Assembly: GCA_029204225.1 (NCBI GenBank)
Contig: CM055108.1
Span: forward strand, 22,246,326-22,310,325
DNA from: Diphasiastrum complanatum
Lineage: Eukaryota; Streptophyta; Lycopodiopsida; Lycopodiales; Lycopodiaceae
Reading direction: 5' to 3'
DNA length: 64,000 bases
Under the pieces are notes generated by a model that did not search any database, was not told the DNA's origin, and saw only the letters and a list, made by a program, of their open reading frames with translations. The first letter of the stretch is position 1. Each line of letters opens with the position of its first letter. The translations under genes and the position numbers were made by a program. Shown in pieces: positions 46,501 to 52,018 of the stretch.

Positions 46501-47596
46501 TTTGTTCAAAAGAGGCAAGATATAATGTCGAGTTGAGAAATGCCATAGTAGAGGTACAGGCCTTCGAGAAGAGACCACTAGTTCCGTTGGACCATGCACC
46601 TGAACAAGCAAATTTACTATTGATGCAATAAAAGGACATTCAATTTTGTGTGCACAGATAACAAGTCAACCAGCCAAATATACAGACCATAGTTGCATCA
46701 CGTTTCTAGAAATGCGTCTAGAAACACGTTTCTGATTTAGGGCAGCGTTTCTCATAAACTTTTTTTGTTTTTATTTTTATTTTTGCAGGCAATATGGGTA
46801 TGAAATTAAAGCAATACTTAAGAGCAGTACATTTATGTAGGTTGCATCCCTGTTTGATTCTGTCAAGGGGTTCAAATTTTTTAATATCTGCTTTTCTTTT
46901 TCTCAACAATTCTGGATCCAAAAACACATTTCTAGAAACGTTTTTTTTCACAGAAACACGTTTATGTGCAACTATGATACAAACTACCACTGACATAGAA
47001 TTCAAAGTTCCAACAACTTGTATGTGCTTCTCAATACTGTATACAAAACCAAGTCTAATAAAGTTATAGAGCCTAGAAAAAAAAGGTTGTTTTCAATGAA
47101 TTTTTGAGATATACCTGGGCAATCCAACCTGATAATTCCTCTGGATTTGCAATAGTAGCAGACAAACAAATCAGCTGAACTTTTTTTGGGCAGTAAATTA
47201 TCTGCACTTGCATCACCTTACAATGTCAATCAAACATGCATACAAGCTTCAAATACTAACGTAAGTAATTTCGTAAAAATTGCTTAATAGCATTTAAACT
47301 GTTAGCAACTAGTTTCCTGGCAAAAGGGGGCAGCTTCTAAAATTTTGTGATACAGACTTTCTCATTCTAAATTGATACTTTTCATAAATTGAATCAATCA
47401 GAGCCAAACTGCACTCAACATTCTTAGAGCAGTTTCCTGGTAATATTTAGGAAGAACATGCAACAAAGTAAAGACACAAGAGCTTACCGTTTCCTCCCAG
47501 GTAGTGCCACGTGCGATATCACTAAGGTAATGAATTTCATCAAGCACAACAGCATCCACGTTCCGAAGTGAATTGGCCTCGTCCGTATTTCCAACA
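19608..47596 (-). CDS. ISE2: ISE2-type chloroplast DEVH-box RNA helicase (13 C-terminal exons; N-terminus not in window)
   Basis: Thirteen minus-strand exons join in phase through GT-AG introns to give about 940 residues and a natural stop, with no frameshift. The product matches plant ISE2 (Arabidopsis At1g70070, about 1170 residues), a Ski2/Mtr4-like SF2 helicase of the chloroplast. Established roles are plastid RNA processing and splicing, with effects on plasmodesmata and embryo development. Visible motifs are DEIH (motif II), LSAT (III), FATETLAAGINMPART (around IV-V), QMAGRAGRRGID (VI), a coiled-coil-rich middle, and a C-terminus ending MDRPPISEL. Motif I and the N-terminus, including any transit peptide, should lie upstream of 47596 but were not found before 64000, so that intron may exceed 16 kb or the 5' part may be displaced. 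Introns are swollen by transposons. Confidence 0.93.
19774..19830. repeat. (CT)n microsatellite
   Basis: A pure CT run of about 57 bp, 70 bp inside the last ISE2 intron. On the gene strand it reads GA, so it is not the polypyrimidine tract of the acceptor. No LINE tail was seen beside it. Confidence 0.95.
20880..20931. repeat. 26-bp tandem duplication
   Basis: Two identical neighbouring copies of a 26-bp unit beginning CGAAATTTTTCACATATCA. The perfect identity points to a recent slippage event. Confidence 0.92.
21426..21467. repeat. (CT)n microsatellite
   Basis: A pure CT run of about 42 bp in the last ISE2 intron. No mobile element edge was recognised on either side. Confidence 0.95.
23875..24021 (-). 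CDS. ISE2: ISE2 exon, MDEGDVARLLRR
   Basis: Forty-nine codons: FPCELDSQFSGLVEAWALGV, NWKELMMDCGMDEGDVARLL and RRSIDLLTQ. This is the conserved C-terminal helical bundle of Ski2-like helicases. Acceptor GTTTTCAG, donor GTTGGT. A 4.2-kb intron separates it from the last exon. Confidence 0.93.
24222..24321 (-). CDS. ISE2: ISE2 exon, YEPSNVV
   Basis: A 100-bp exon completing the split Ser codon and encoding ILYEPSNVVTSWIKCIESKR then QWLLELQTKNGVE. Arabidopsis has IYEPSDTVVDMVNFLEDQR here. Acceptor CCAATAG, donor GTTTGT. Confidence 0.88.
24622..24842 (-). CDS. ISE2: ISE2 exon, DSH-type C-terminal start
   Basis: The exon encodes VVQVLQAAGAIDSESNELLP, LGVSALAIRGVNELWLAVAL and ELAAICGTLVGEGTKVRP, the start of the Ski2/DSHCT-like helical C-terminus. 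It ends with two bases (AG) of a split Ser codon before GTAACT. Confidence 0.92.
25467..25694 (-). CDS. ISE2: ISE2 exon, coiled-coil and PSGWKEF
   Basis: Seventy-six codons with a basic coiled coil (AKNLLAKRRQKFEETEGYKM, KNMRKQKIARMKAKVSRIEQ) ending in PSGWKEFLQ. Arabidopsis has PSGWKDF at the same place. Acceptor TTTACAG, donor GTAAAC. Confidence 0.9.
26021..26443 (-). CDS. ISE2: ISE2 exon, HHYVALGADNNWYLFTAK region
   Basis: This exon of 141 codons contains HHYVALGADNNWYLFTAKSV, matching SYYVALGSDNSWYLFTEKWV of Arabidopsis. It also contains SVWHSEGSSETLPFSRKLPV before the donor at CAG|GTGTTG. The exon is longer and more diverged at its start (ALANTTSENCSK), which is expected for this part of the protein. 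Confidence 0.88.
27448..27657 (-). CDS. ISE2: ISE2 exon, arch/coiled-coil region part 2
   Basis: Seventy codons: EAESVVLKQKHRLEVLEAAT continues the coiled coil, then CLLPALCLDRFSGTKSILYR begins a beta-rich part comparable with Arabidopsis VPAVYLGHIDS. Acceptor GATGTCAG, donor GTGAGT. Confidence 0.87.
28043..28142. repeat. hAT left terminal and subterminal repeats
   Basis: The terminal repeat CATAGTTGCACCGCGATTCG is followed by stacked GATTCGCGAATCGC and AATCGCGATC words, several self-complementary, then a long T run. The right end carries the inverse, beginning CATAGTTGCAGCGAATCGCG when read inward from 33144. Confidence 0.9.
28477..28556. repeat. (CT)n tract inside hAT 3' region
   Basis: A pure CT run of about 80 bp lies between the transposase stop and the left terminal repeat. 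Frames through it encode only Arg-Glu runs. It was either present in the transposon or expanded after insertion. Confidence 0.93.
29723..29725 (-). other. Single in-frame TAG in hAT transposase
   Basis: This is the only stop found in 985 codons. It interrupts the conserved stretch between CEQNWTTWALYHT and KRNRLSIEQCRRL, where related transposases are uninterrupted. Confidence 0.88.
31685..31840 (-). repeat. 39-bp coding minisatellite in transposase linker
   Basis: Four direct copies encode 13-residue units (residues 119-170): GPSTSRAGHGIAA, GRSTSWVGHGTGA, GPSTSQPEHGTAA and GPSTARAEHGSGA. A fifth, decayed unit may follow. The length is a multiple of three, so copy number can change without breaking the frame. 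Confidence 0.88.
32195..33074 (-). other. hAT 5' region, presumed promoter/leader
   Basis: This 880-bp stretch between the transposase start and the right subterminal repeats has no conserved frame. It must contain the promoter and leader if the gene is expressed. Direct and inverted short words occur but no clear TATA box was chosen. A T run of about 20 bp lies at 33058-33077 near the right end. Confidence 0.5.
33493..33768 (-). CDS. ISE2: ISE2 exon, arch/coiled-coil region part 1
   Basis: It encodes GSRVINVDDSMSESYVRRRR, then EARALVEQSFGNYLEREVGV and a charged helix. The donor is either GAG|GTAGTAAG (33493) or three bases later, GTA|GTAAGT (33490). Both keep the frame and differ by one Val. 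The hAT transposon at 28043-33144 sits in the next intron. Confidence 0.88.
33969..34568 (-). CDS. ISE2: ISE2 exon, helicase lobe 2 (motifs IV-VI)
   Basis: This 200-codon exon is the most conserved part. It contains DMLPAIWFIFSRRGCD, GVAAHHAGCLPLWKSFIEEL, FQRGLVKVIFATETLAAGIN and QMAGRAGRRGID. It ends in ATYGMALNLLA before GTAAGA. These residues form the second RecA-like domain and the arginine finger region typical of Ski2-like helicases. Confidence 0.95.
34675..34879 (-). CDS. ISE2: ISE2 exon, Lys/Arg-rich linker
   Basis: It starts by completing the split Arg codon and encodes a basic, low-conservation linker (FKRSSSEMEVDMF...SGRKKGGSVEIPELSEEQMQ...RRKQ). The frame is open throughout and continues into VPQIRDTL of the next exon, as in Arabidopsis. 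Acceptor TATGACAG, donor GTCAGT. Confidence 0.88.
35240..35640 (-). repeat. 3' LTR of deleted Copia element
   Basis: A 401-bp LTR with TG...CA ends. It shares about 330 bp with 37171-37508, the copies differing by an 18-bp insertion and a handful of substitutions. On the minus strand it starts TGTTAGGAATTAATG. Confidence 0.9.
35641..37170 (-). pseudogene. Copia pol remnant (GAG-pre-integrase, integrase, RNase H tail)
   Basis: Right to left the minus strand encodes the pre-integrase zinc region (LWHERFGHLNYKSLQV, then VCEGCVLGKHHMKKF), VHTDLCGP, and the integrase core with IKILRSDKGGEYLS and NTPQQNGVAERKN. So D and E of the triad are visible. After an abrupt loss of RT, the last RNase H residues (VADIFTKGLGKEKFQKFIEL) precede the polypurine tract. 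Several stops break the frame. The full protein would provide cDNA synthesis and integration, but this copy cannot. Confidence 0.85.
37171..37508 (-). repeat. 5' LTR piece of deleted Copia element
   Basis: About 338 bp homologous to 35331-35640. The part adjoining the interior, with about 90 bp of LTR and the primer-binding site, is deleted, so coding sequence abuts the LTR directly. Confidence 0.85.
37514..37694. other. Short spacer in ISE2 intron
   Basis: Nothing recognised between the Copia target duplication and the possible hAT fragment edge. Confidence 0.4.
37695..38616 (+). pseudogene. hAT fragment with BED zinc finger
   Basis: A start-like block (MPKPSYWDEVQLLHDEDG, 38331-38390) and, after a frame change, LWKCPFCLFDYSSTLIRVRG then HLVGASKGATVGIHDCP are homologous to the first 70 residues of the hAT transposase at 28726-32194. 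The finger residues C-x2-C, H and C are all kept. Coding then stops at 38614 where a LINE fragment begins on the other strand. The left edge at 37695 rests on a CTTAGAA end resembling the MITE terminus and is uncertain. This appears to be the first exon and leader of a third, diverged hAT copy. Confidence 0.7.
38617..39300 (-). pseudogene. LINE C-terminal fragment
   Basis: Minus-strand frames encode MRQAATSRLGKCHSSLVQLE, then TIVTPSALYAAEIWCTGLLS, then ARMIRAKPSVPHEIILAEFA. These are almost the same as the C-terminal half of the LINE ORF at 61.6-62.0 kb (TPTALYAAETWCTG, HMIRAKSSVPHEILLAEFAI). Frame changes split it into three parts. The right end is cut exactly by the Copia LTR at 39301. The left end meets the hAT fragment. 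No tail survives. Confidence 0.85.
39301..39705 (-). repeat. 3' LTR of Copia element
   Basis: 405 bp, TG...CA. On the minus strand it starts TGTTAGAAATAAATG directly after the purine tract AAGGAGG. It contains a GA-rich stretch (39389-39406). The partner at 44615 is roughly 90-95% similar by eye. Confidence 0.9.
39706..40190 (-). pseudogene. Copia RNase H end
   Basis: The minus strand encodes GFSDSDWGGDQDTRRSTSG, then SSSEAEYRAIFSATTECLWL, then LILSDS and VADLFTKAL-like residues (DDIADLFTKALPR). The active-site acids D, E and D are visible. One frameshift near 40030 and one stop near LSDS break it. It follows RT in the polyprotein. Confidence 0.82.
40187..41398 (-). pseudogene. Copia reverse transcriptase
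   Basis: Two frames (40874-41398, then 40187-40825) are separated by a stop between HFGWRL and QLDIKTTFLNG. Motifs in order: KKAIGSKWVYKIKYKADGTV, KARLVAKGYAQQKGIDYEET, LLKKALYGKQAPRMWYQKIH, LLYVDDMIVTG with the YVDD catalytic box, and RPDISYSVSLMSQFMHAP. YVDD is intact, so only the stop and later shift disable it. Confidence 0.92.
41408..42912 (-). pseudogene. Copia protease and integrase
   Basis: The right part carries the aspartic protease loop EWVIDSGATRHMTS, then GAG-pre-integrase (LAELWHARFGYLNFASLKKL, HVCEGCILGKFQRKPF), then the integrase core with LVHSDVCGP, FIDDFSRFPW and (after a stop at 42139) the DRGGEYIKS-like region. A further frameshift precedes the C-terminal VFVGYSSESKGYRLFN-type region (41408-41854). 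The full product would cut the polyprotein and integrate cDNA. The best conserved part, 42141-42912, has a close inverted copy at 63110-64000. Confidence 0.9.
42913..43917 (-). pseudogene. Copia gag
   Basis: From an ATG at 43917 the frame reads MAKESEAIGSLFSEDRLDS then NYSLWSYMMKNLLIAKGL, a DUF4219-type start of Copia Gag. It then meets a stop and continues in pieces through VALAVKRSILPHIRSCKTSK and LNSLPSSYLPFVSSLSISLR. Near 43090-43145 lies a zinc knuckle CHYCNKYGHFIKDC (CX2CX4HX4C). The protein would form the particle and bind RNA. At least two frame breaks are present. Confidence 0.85.
43918..44602 (-). other. Copia 5' leader
   Basis: Non-coding leader between the primer site and gag start. 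It contains the word GGCGCC(C) and TTGCTGAAAATCTG-like phrases several times, in keeping with a repeated leader sequence. Short frames here show no motif. Confidence 0.55.
44603..44614 (-). other. Primer-binding site, initiator tRNA-Met
   Basis: Reads TGGTATCAGAGC on the minus strand directly after the 5' LTR end, complementary to the 3' end of tRNA-iMet, the usual primer of plant Copia elements. Confidence 0.92.
44615..44995 (-). repeat. 5' LTR of Copia element, outer end lost
   Basis: Starts TGAAGGAAAACAAG on the plus strand and is similar to 39301-39705 up to ACCTATGG near 44994. The terminal segment that contains the TGTTAG start in the other LTR is absent. Confidence 0.88.
44996..46480. 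other. ISE2 intron DNA, nothing recognised
   Basis: No element ends, motifs or convincing exon were found. The plus-strand frame 45967-46233 (88 residues) has no known domain. This stretch may include original intron sequence. Confidence 0.5.
46481..46599 (-). CDS. ISE2: ISE2 exon, RRPVPL region
   Basis: The exon encodes VHGPTELVVSSRRPVPLLWH then FSTRHYILPLLNKKATEINR, matching the stretch between motif III and helicase lobe 2. The final Arg codon is split (AG|G) across the 11.6-kb intron that follows. The donor GTGAGC and the acceptor TTGTTCAG are good. Confidence 0.9.
46688..46976. mobile_element. hAT MITE, 289 bp
   Basis: Ends are CATAGTTGCA and its exact inverse TGCAACTATG, flanked by ATACAGAC (46680-46687) and ATACAAAC (46977-46984), an 8-bp duplication with one mismatch. 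Subterminal regions carry repeated ACGTTTCTAGAAA-type words near both ends. The internal words GCAATATGGGTAT match the inside of the left end of the 5.1-kb hAT (near 28175), so this looks like a deletion relative of that family. It sits in the short ISE2 intron between exons 46481-46599 and 47115-47201, 88 bp from the former. Confidence 0.9.
47115..47201 (-). CDS. ISE2: ISE2 exon with motif III (SAT)
   Basis: Twenty-nine codons (IIYCPKKVQLICLSATIANP, then EELSGWIAQ) lie between TTGCAG and GTATATC splice signals. Motif III (LSAT) links ATP hydrolysis to unwinding. The exon continues the frame of the DEIH exon exactly. Confidence 0.9.
47488..47596 (-). CDS. ISE2: ISE2 exon with motif II (DEIH)
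   Basis: The exon encodes VGNTDEANSLRNVDAVVLDE followed by IHYLSDIARGTTWEET. It starts after an AG at 47598-47597 in phase 2 and ends before GT at 47487-47486. DEIH holds the Walker B acid pair for ATP hydrolysis; Arabidopsis has DEVH, a conservative change. It is the most upstream exon recognised in the window. Confidence 0.88.
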
Positions 47597-48125
47597 CTGT
47601 TGTTAGCAATCTCATTAGCATAAAACCATAACGCAAAAACACAACTCAACAAAAAAATTCATGCATGTAACCACATAATGTAGAGAATGTCTACTCCTTA
47701 GTTCCCTCAAAACGTGTTCTGAACGTTTTGGAGCACGGAATGAAGGATAGATTCTCTTTCATATTTTTTGGCATTTTCTTAACAATGTAATATGTAATCC
47801 CCAAACAACGATCCTTAAAAATCCCTAAAAAGTGGACATATTTAAGTTTAAAACTTAAGGCAAATCAAGCGAGCATTAAAAAACAGTCCTGATTCGAAGA
47901 AATTGAATTTCATTTCATATACAAATTTTGAAAGTTGAAATAACTAGCATCCATGGTAAAGCACTTATTTCTACATTTACAACAAAGCCAAGAAATTCTA
48001 CCAGATAATGTGATGAAGATCTCTTAGACCCTAAAGCAACAAGCTCTCTCTCCATGGGTTGCTTGAAGTTCATCAAGTGACTTTTGTGCACTCACCCCCT
48101 ACTAAGTTTCTTAGGTCTTTGTACT
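47597..48125 (-). other. Start of upstream ISE2 intron
   Basis: AT-rich DNA with no exon recognised. At about 47699 the words CTTAGTTCCCTCAAAACGTG followed by TTCTGAACG resemble a hAT terminus, but no matching right end was found. Confidence 0.5.
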
Positions 48126-48640
48126 GCTCATCATTACGTGGCCTGTGCCAGCTAATTTGATAAGCATTGCAATCTTTCCTAGGGTCTCCAACTCATCAAC
48201 ATACAAGCCAAAGAGGACTAGTGAGAGGGAACAACCCTGCTTCACCCCAATGGTGCTCCAGATGTGATCAGATATGCCATTGCTATGCTGGAAACAACCC
48301 AAGACACGCTCATAAAGTGCCATCACAGCAAGAACAATGTCGGTGGAGAAGCCGAGGTCACGGAGTCTCTGGATCAGCAATGAGCGAGGAACAGAATCAA
48401 AAGCTTTCCTGAAGTCCACAAAACAACAGTAAACCCTCTCTCTCCTGTGCTTAGCCTCCTCAATCAAGGCACACAGTGTGAAGATGTGATCAGTAGTAGA
48501 ATAATGGGCTCGAAAACCAGCCTGACCCATGGCATGTAGTCTCCTAGTCTCCGCCTCTGAGCTCACAATAGACTGTAGTATAGTACCATATAGTTTCGCC
48601 AGGACATGCCCAATCATTATGGTAAGGTAGTTAGAGAGAG
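48126..48640 (-). pseudogene. LINE reverse transcriptase fragment joined to a (CT)n tract
   Basis: The minus strand encodes NYLTIMIGHVLAKLYGTILQ, GQAGFRAHYSTTDHIFTL, YCCFVDFRKAFDSVPRSLLI and IGVKQGCSLSLVLFGLYVDE, closely matching the LINE RT at 61.1-61.6 kb. The first recognisable base of LINE homology (AACTACC...) directly abuts a CT tract (minus strand, 48660 to about 48627). The other end stops just before the YADD box. It is thus a short, doubly truncated copy. Confidence 0.9.
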
Positions 48641-48774
48641 ACAGAGAGAGAGAGAGAGAGAAGCTTTCTTTAAATTCTGGAAGGCACCCATAGGTCCATA
48701 AGACAGATACATATATACAAAGATGCATGGGAGCATCGTCAATGTGCAGACTAAAGAAAAGTGTACATGAGAAC
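48627..48774 (-). mobile_element. LINE 3' tail ending in (CT)n, left of chromovirus
   Basis: Minus-strand sequence ...ACCTATGGGTGCCTTCCAGA then ATTTAAAGAAAGCTT runs into (CT)n. It resembles the ...TTAATAAAGATC(CT)n ends at 16.9 and 55.9 kb. If the chromovirus and one copy of its AGAAC target are ignored, this tail follows on directly from the LINE C-terminal piece at 55178-55860, so both belong to one LINE split by the insertion. Confidence 0.7.
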
Positions 48775-49132
48775 TGTTACGAGCTCGTAACCAGTGCCGA
48801 ACCCTGGGGAACACAGATAGGTCAGATACCACAGTCAGGGTCGTGTCCAGCGTACATGACCAACAGGGCAAGACAGTGTGAGTAGTGTGCCCCAGCATGG
48901 TCCATAGCCATGGCGGGCCTAACACAGCCTAGGGACCCTGTCAGCAGGATAGGGCCCCCAGTTGGGTCCCGAATTGCAGTCGGCCACGTCAGTGCCACGT
49001 GGCCGACACTTGGCAGTTGCATGCTACCAGTCCTCACACTGGGCTAGGAGGGGCTTACTCTATATCAGGGAGTAGGAAAGGTTGGGTGGATCAGTTAGTG
49101 TTTGCCCTACTATGGTGTTAGGATCTATTACA
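48775..49132 (+). repeat. 5' LTR of chromovirus
   Basis: 358 bp, starts TGTTACGAGCTCG and ends ATCTATTACA. It contains a perfect 11-bp inverted repeat GTCGGCCACGT / ACGTGGCCGAC (48979-48989, 48997-49007) with a CACGTG core in its right arm, conserved in the 3' LTR. It should hold the promoter. Confidence 0.95.
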
Positions 49133-49133
49133 C

Positions 49134-49146
49134 TGGTATCAGAGCC
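49134..49146 (+). other. Primer-binding site, initiator tRNA-Met
   Basis: TGGTATCAGAGCC lies one base after the 5' LTR and is complementary to the 3' end of tRNA-iMet. Confidence 0.95.
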
Positions 49147-50030
49147 ATCTCCATCCTAGGGAGTTCAGGAGCAGCAGTAGACAAAGCTATCAGAAGATAG
49201 GAAATATTTCTCAGATTCTCAGAAAAGAATAGAGGAGGAAAATCGCTGTAGGACCAGCTTTAAAATCCTTCAATTTGCTAGAATTTTCAGTAGTTTGGAG
49301 GAGAATTACACTGGTACAGCTTCAGCGCTGTTAGATCAGCTTTCCTCTCTGATTTTGTGGACGTCTTTCTCGGATTTCAGAGTGGAATTAGTGTAGTAAG
49401 CAGCGAGCAGATCCATCGCTGTGAAATCAGCGACCTTCTTCTGATTTTCCAGGGAAATCTTTGTGAGTCTGAGCGGATTTCAAGGCAAAAAGTAGTAGCA
49501 GGGCCAGCGCTGGACAGGGAAGAGAAAGGAGTCAAAACTCATTTCTGTTTTGCAAGATTTTCGGAGGTTTAGGCATCAACTTTTCTTACCACAGATCAGC
49601 GAGCAGGGTGCCATCGAAAATCCAGATTTTGGAATGGTTTTTTGGCTTCAAACTTGTTTTTTTGGACCAACTCAGATGCTGTCAGATCAGCGAGGGTAGG
49701 CAGCTGTCAATTTCAGAAAGTTTTATACTTTTTAAGGTCCTTTGCCTCGCTTTTTGGAGCCCCACATCTGCAAACAGAGCAGTGAGCAACTCTACTCAAG
49801 AAACCGGAAATCTTGGTACCATTTTGGAGCCACAAATGGGGATTTTCCGGGAAAGCAGGTCTGAAATCTTGGGTAAAAGAGCTGAGAGGGTTCCTCTTCG
49901 TAATTTCTTTGGAAGTACAGTCCTCGGAAACAACTAAGTCATCTTTCCTTTCCCTTGTACAGTTGTAAATTAGTCTTTTAGACTTTTTTTTTCCTTCAGA
50001 GGTTAAGGTAGCTCTCTTTCAGTTCCGAAG
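49147..50030 (+). other. Chromovirus leader
   Basis: Untranslated leader of about 0.9 kb. CAGATCAGCGAG-type words recur (for example near 49338, 49409, 49596 and 49684), forming a loose repeat that also surrounds AGCGCTG. No coding region is supported. Confidence 0.7.
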
Positions 50031-51290
50031 ATGACCACTCCTCAGAGACCTGATCAACCCCCGGAGAGAGGCTTCGACGAACTTGAAACAGAAGCCTTGG
50101 CTTACAGTAAAGGGAAGGAACCATGGAATTGGAAGAACAGAAACAGTTCGCCGAAGAACTCGACGAACTGATTACCAAGGAGCAGTTTCTCCAGTTGGCA
50201 ACAGAAGTGGATGAACTAAAGTTGGCATTAGCCAATTTCAAGTCCAGTGTGGACGACTCGTTCGCTGAACTCAAAAGCTTGATTTTGAGTTCCGCGAAAG
50301 GAAGCCTTCCCTCCACTTCTCAGTTATCCCCTTCTCCACTTCCATCAGTTTCGGGTGAGACTTTACGGTCTCACCCCAGTGTTTTTAAAGATTTAAAGCC
50401 TCCTACTTTTAATGGGGAAGAGAAGGATAGAAATGCAGACATTCTACAAACCTTCCTCAGCAAATGGAAGAACATTCATGCTCTTAAACAGACCCCTGAC
50501 CATTTACAAGCTATTGAGGCCACTCTTTCCTTAGGGCCTATGGCCTATAAGTGGTGGTTAAATCTCCAGGAGACTGGGCAGACTCCCCGGTCATGGAAAG
50601 CTTTTGAAGAAGCCTTCCTAAGAGAATTCCTACCTGAAAATGAACTTGATAGAGCCGGGAAGCTTGGGAAAGAACAATAATGGACAAGTCCCTCATCCAA
50701 TATATCTCGCAGTATCGAGAAGCAATTTTAAAGATTAAAAATATGGATGATTATCAGAAAATCAGGGGATTGTCCGTGGCCTCGAAGATGAATATAAAGT
50801 AGAGGTCCAGAGAAACTCGCCTACTACCCTTGAGCAAGCTCTCAGATATGCTCAAATCTATGATGATTCAGTGGGTAGGAAGAGGGCGAGACAGCAGCCA
50901 CTTTCTGAGCAGCCTTCTCAGAAAGACTTTCAATTTAAAAAGAAATTTTTAAAAAGAAAGAATCAAGATAAATTTAAAAGTGAAGCTCCTCAGAAACGCC
51001 CTTCACTCATACAGCCCTTAAAACCAGATGATTTTGAGAAAGCCAAACAAGAACGTCTGTGCTTTGTGTGTATGGGCAAGGGACACACAGTCAAACAGTG
51101 TCCCAAGGGGCCTTTCACTACAAAAGATAAGAAAGATAAAAAACAGGCTCATCTTGTTCAGACTGTATGTTTCCCCAGTGACTCAGCAGCTTCCGAGATC
51201 AAAGTGTATCATGAAGATTATGAACATTGTTGCCAGCTGACCCTTCAGCAATGCTGGCGAGACCCTTCAGCTTTGGGCCGCATGACCTAG
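50031..51290 (+). pseudogene. Chromovirus gag
   Basis: The likely start is the ATG at 50031 (MTTPQRPDQPPERGFDELE), needing a one- or two-base shift to enter the main frame from 50123. There MELEEQKQFAEELDELITKE, FKDLKPPTFNGEEKDRNADI and KWWLNLQETGQTPRSWKAFE give the Retrotrans_gag domain. Further frame breaks near 50680 and 50765 lead to GLEDEYKVEVQRNSPTTLEQ. The zinc knuckle is CFVCMGKGHTVKQC (CX2CX4HX4C) near 51059-51100. Gag would assemble the particle. The three breaks are surprising beside 98% identical LTRs. Confidence 0.88.
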
Positions 51291-52018
51291 TACGTATGCA
51301 TGGGAAAGGTGGTAACCAATTAGTAAGAGTTATGGTTGATGATGGGGCAACCCATAATTTCATCAACTACACCCTGGTTAAAAAGCTTAAACTACCAGAA
51401 GTACCTAGTCAGCATAGGTACATAGTTTCATTAGCTAAGGGTGAAGATAAAAAAAAATGGGAAACTATGGTAAGCAACTTGAATCTTGGTATTCAGGGGT
51501 ACCAAGATGAAATAAACTTTCAGATAATGCACCTGGATCGCACAGATATTGTTCTCGGGAGAGATTGGCTCTACAGTTTAGGACCTTCCCTCCACAGAAA
51601 CTATCAGGAGAACACCCTCAGCTTTCAGCATAAAGGCCGAGAGATCCAGTTGCATGGGGAGCATGATGTTCCCAACAGTCCTATGGTCTGCAGTTCAGAG
51701 CTCTGTCAGCTAAACGGAGACGATGACTATCAGGTATTCTTATGTGACTTTCAATTTATTCCTGAAGTTTCTATTTCCAGTTCTATACAACAGAAAATCC
51801 GTAAATTAGAAACTTTATTGTCTAAATTTAAAGATGTTTATCCTGAAGATTTGCCACATGGTTTACCACCTAGCAGAGAGGTAGATCATGTAATAAACCT
51901 AGTACCAGGTACAGCACCTGTTTCTAAACCTCCGTATCGGGTCAGCCAAACAGAGGATGAAGAAATAGCTAGGCAGTTAACAGAATATCTTGGGAAAGGC
52001 CAAATTCATAACCAGTAG
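51227..52018 (+). pseudogene. Chromovirus aspartic protease and RT start
   Basis: The protease loop reads VMVDDGATHNFI (residues about 36-47), with Asp where the family has Ser/Thr after the catalytic D. The later VLGRDWL box is normal for Ty3 proteases. The frame runs into the RT N-terminus (FKDVYPEDLPHGLPPSREVD, LVPGTAPVSKPPYRVS) and ends in a frameshift at GKGQIHNQ, overlapping the next frame. The polyprotein would be matured by this protease. Confidence 0.88.

Noticed and set aside
46794-47069. A 91-residue plus-strand frame overlapping ISE2
   Set aside because: It lies mostly in the 289-bp MITE and the intron beside it, opposite to the gene, with no homology.
47699-47740. A possible third MITE starting CTTAGTTCCC
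   Set aside because: No matching inverted end or 8-bp duplication found within the next 500 bp.
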